Program-made: the position numbers and the translations under genes
Shown: positions 6,872-7,953 of the stretch, piece after piece
How the letters are laid out: each line of letters begins with the position of its first letter
Numbering within the stretch: position 1 is the first letter of the stretch
Assembly: GCA_030040595.1 (NCBI GenBank)
Contig: JASHTL010000018.1
Location: forward strand, 1-7,953
DNA length: 7,953 nucleotides
Origin: Microcaldota archaeon
GTDB taxonomy: Archaea; Micrarchaeota; Micrarchaeia; Micrarchaeales; CABMGC01
Reading direction: 5' to 3'
Notes under the pieces: generated by a model
Seen by the model: the letters and a program-made list of their open reading frames with translations, nothing else
Database searches by the model: none
What the model was told of the DNA's origin: nothing

Positions 6872-6895
6872 CAAGTTAGATGAAAACAAGACATC

Positions 6896-6916
6896 TATAT
6901 AAAAGTTGTCAGTTGT
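6896..6916 (-). promoter_or_regulatory. TATA box with an upstream tandem repeat, for the G-x-H-R gene
   Basis: On the reverse strand TTTTATATA (6896-6904) is about 29 bases before the ATG at 6871. Directly upstream is ACAACT-G-ACAACT (6904-6916), a tandem repeat of 7-base period in the position of a TFB or activator site. Further upstream is the palindrome GCGTACGC (6930-6937). Confidence 0.55.
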
Positions 6917-6978
6917 TTCGCAAATGCATGCGTACGCTGGTTCTTACTTAATTATTGTAAAGAAGTTGTTACGTGCCG

Positions 6979-7635
6979 TCACTTCATTGCCGTAGAGGCT
7001 TTGCCATTCAGCACGTCATTTAGCCTCTTGTTCGTCTCTTCCCAGTTTATGTTGTCCAAGAATACCTTTACGTATGTTGCCTTGTCAGTGCCGTAATCTA
7101 TGGCGTATGCGTGCTCCCAGCAGTCCAATGCTATTACCACATCATTCGATATCGCAGGCACGTTTATGCTGTGCTCGTTTATGACCCAGTTGTGCAGCTG
7201 CTTGCGCACCTTGTCGTACGTGACAAGGACCCAGCCTGGAGTCGAGGCCGCATCTGCCTTGGTCTCCGCCTTCCACTTGTCGATTGTCCCGAATGAGTCC
7301 TTTATGAGCGACTTGAACTGGTCATCGGGCTCGTTTATTGGTTCAAGGTTCTCGAAGTATGCCTTGTGAAGGTAGCTGCCGTTGTATGCGACTATCTCCC
7401 TTCTCTTGAGCTCGCTGTAGCTTCCGTAGCTGAAATTCGCATTCTTCTGAAGTATGTCCGGTTCCGTGTCCATCTGCTTTCTCATCTGGTCAAGGCGCTG
7501 CTCTATCTCGTTCAACTTTTTGACATATCCCTCATAGAGCCCAAGGTGCGCCTTTATCTGTTTGGGCGTAAGCCCCTTTATTGCTCCTTCGGCAAGGAGT
7601 GCTGAGAAATCTTTTATCTGATGTTCAACAAGCAT
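6979..7635 (-). CDS. sod: Fe/Mn superoxide dismutase
   Basis: This 218-residue enzyme converts superoxide to hydrogen peroxide and oxygen in the cytosol. The four metal ligands are in place: H30 in KAHLGLYEGYVKKLN, H90 in YNGSYLHKAYFENL, and D171 and H175 in LDCWEHAYAIDYG. GWVLVTYD (134-141) is also typical, and Y37 is the active-site gateway tyrosine. The usual HHxxYVxxLN is HLGLYEGYVKKLN, one residue shorter between the histidine and the tyrosine. H155 in EHSINVP takes the place of the metal-tuning glutamine, as in the Mycobacterium iron enzyme, so iron or mixed metal use is likely; this is inference from known families. There is no signal peptide. The ATG at 7635 lies 27 bases after a TATA box. 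An inverted repeat in the promoter suggests regulation. Confidence 0.95.
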   Translation of the reverse strand: MLVEHQIKDFSALLAEGAIKGLTPKQIKAHLGLYEGYVKKLNEIEQRLDQMRKQMDTEPDILQKNANFSYGSYSELKRREIVAYNGSYLHKAYFENLEPINEPDDQFKSLIKDSFGTIDKWKAETKADAASTPGWVLVTYDKVRKQLHNWVINEHSINVPAISNDVVIALDCWEHAYAIDYGTDKATYVKVFLDNINWEETNKRLNDVLNGKASTAMK

Positions 7636-7638
7636 GAT

Positions 7639-7659
7639 TACTTTTCAACATGAAAAGTA
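7639..7659 (-). promoter_or_regulatory. Operator candidate in the superoxide dismutase promoter
   Basis: TACTTTTCA-ACA-TGAAAAGTA is a perfect 9-base inverted repeat with a 3-base centre. It starts four bases before the ATG (7635), covers the predicted transcription start and enters the first two bases of the TATA box. A dimeric repressor bound here would block initiation. I do not recognise the regulator. Confidence 0.7.
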
Positions 7660-7666
7660 TATAAAG
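7658..7666 (-). promoter_or_regulatory. TATA box of superoxide dismutase
   Basis: CTTTATATA on the reverse strand is centred 27 bases before the ATG at 7635, which predicts a leaderless mRNA. It adjoins the operator candidate. Confidence 0.72.
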
Positions 7667-7904
7667 GCATAGTGACTGCTGCGTGCAATTTGAAATTAGG
7701 GTTACAACAAGGGCGTTTAACTAGTAGTAAAAAGCCGGGAGAGGTTACATTGGTTAAAGGTATGGTTATTTCTCCTTTCAGAGAACAAATTACCAGTAAG
7801 AACGCCTACTATAAGTACAACTTTTACTGTTTTGTTATAGGAGATATAGCAAATCTCAGAATGATAGCCTTTAAATGATTTGCTTCATAGTGATAATAGA
7901 GAAG
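7667..7904. other. AT-rich intergenic stretch with a doubtful small open frame
   Basis: No confident gene is seen here. A plus-strand open frame runs from GTG at 7672 to TGA at 7878 (68 residues) with ATG only at 7762. It has no promoter at a fitting distance, and its codons (TTA, AGT, CAA, ATT) differ from the neighbours. Its segment SPFREQITSKNAYYKYNFYC loosely recalls the GIDE-type SP..S...YYxY pattern, so it could be a remnant; this is a weak guess. Four GGTTA repeats at irregular spacing (7700-7768) look like chance. Confidence 0.4.
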
Positions 7905-7953
7905 ATGAAAAAAACTAAATCCGAAGACTGGACACCGTTGTTGCTGCTTATAT
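7905..7953 (+). CDS. Possible start of a plus-strand gene (cut by the window edge)
   Basis: An open frame begins at the ATG at 7905 with MKKTKSEDWTPLLLLI and runs off the window. A TATA-like CTTTAAATGA at 7869-7878 is about 31 bases upstream, and AGAGAAG precedes the ATG. A lysine-rich start followed by a hydrophobic run could begin a membrane or secreted protein. Only 16 residues are visible, so the call is tentative. Confidence 0.35.
   Translation, partial: MKKTKSEDWTPLLLLI

Noticed and set aside
7700..7768. Four GGTTA direct repeats
   Set aside because: The unit is short, the spacing irregular and the region AT-rich, so it is not a credible array.

Overview
The window is archaeal chromosomal DNA. 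The support is an intron-less tRNA-Ile with archaeal features, archease, an archaeosortase-type membrane protease, a Thermoplasma-like tricorn F1 type prolyl aminopeptidase, and TATA boxes placed 25 to 29 bases before start codons, which implies mostly leaderless mRNAs. Most genes are of medium GC content (by eye about 50%), with frequent ATA and AGG codons. The mix would fit a small-genome lineage such as Micrarchaeota/ARMAN or a relative of the Thermoplasmata, but the sequence alone does not settle the lineage.

Layout. At 1-992 (minus) is the 5' part of a radical SAM enzyme that runs off the window. It shares a divergent promoter (about 1072-1095) with a lysine/arginine-rich coiled-coil protein of unknown function (1117-1785, plus). 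Converging on that gene is a minus-strand transcription unit read from about 4413 down to 1820: an archaeosortase/exosortase-like membrane protein with a sequon-rich extracellular C-terminal domain, then a Nudix hydrolase fused to a family 4-like uracil-DNA glycosylase, then tRNA-Ile(GAU). The first two overlap by ATGA. The tRNA starts three bases after the glycosylase stop codon, and its TATA box lies inside the last glycosylase codons.

A second divergent promoter (about 4507-4518) drives archease on the plus strand. Three minus-strand genes follow, each with its own TATA box: prolyl aminopeptidase (5001-5882), an unrecognised protein with a ParB-like G-x-H-R motif (5966-6871), and an Fe/Mn superoxide dismutase (6979-7635). 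The peptidase and the unknown gene are visibly richer in AT than the rest. The superoxide dismutase promoter carries a perfect 9-base inverted repeat between the TATA box and the start codon, a strong operator candidate. The last 300 bases are AT-rich and mostly non-coding, ending in the possible start of a plus-strand gene.

The most unusual items are the Nudix-UDG fusion whose glycosylase half has lost three of the four iron-sulfur cysteines, the nested tRNA promoter, the archaeosortase with its glycosylatable ectodomain, and the superoxide dismutase operator. I see no CRISPR array, insertion sequence or phage gene.
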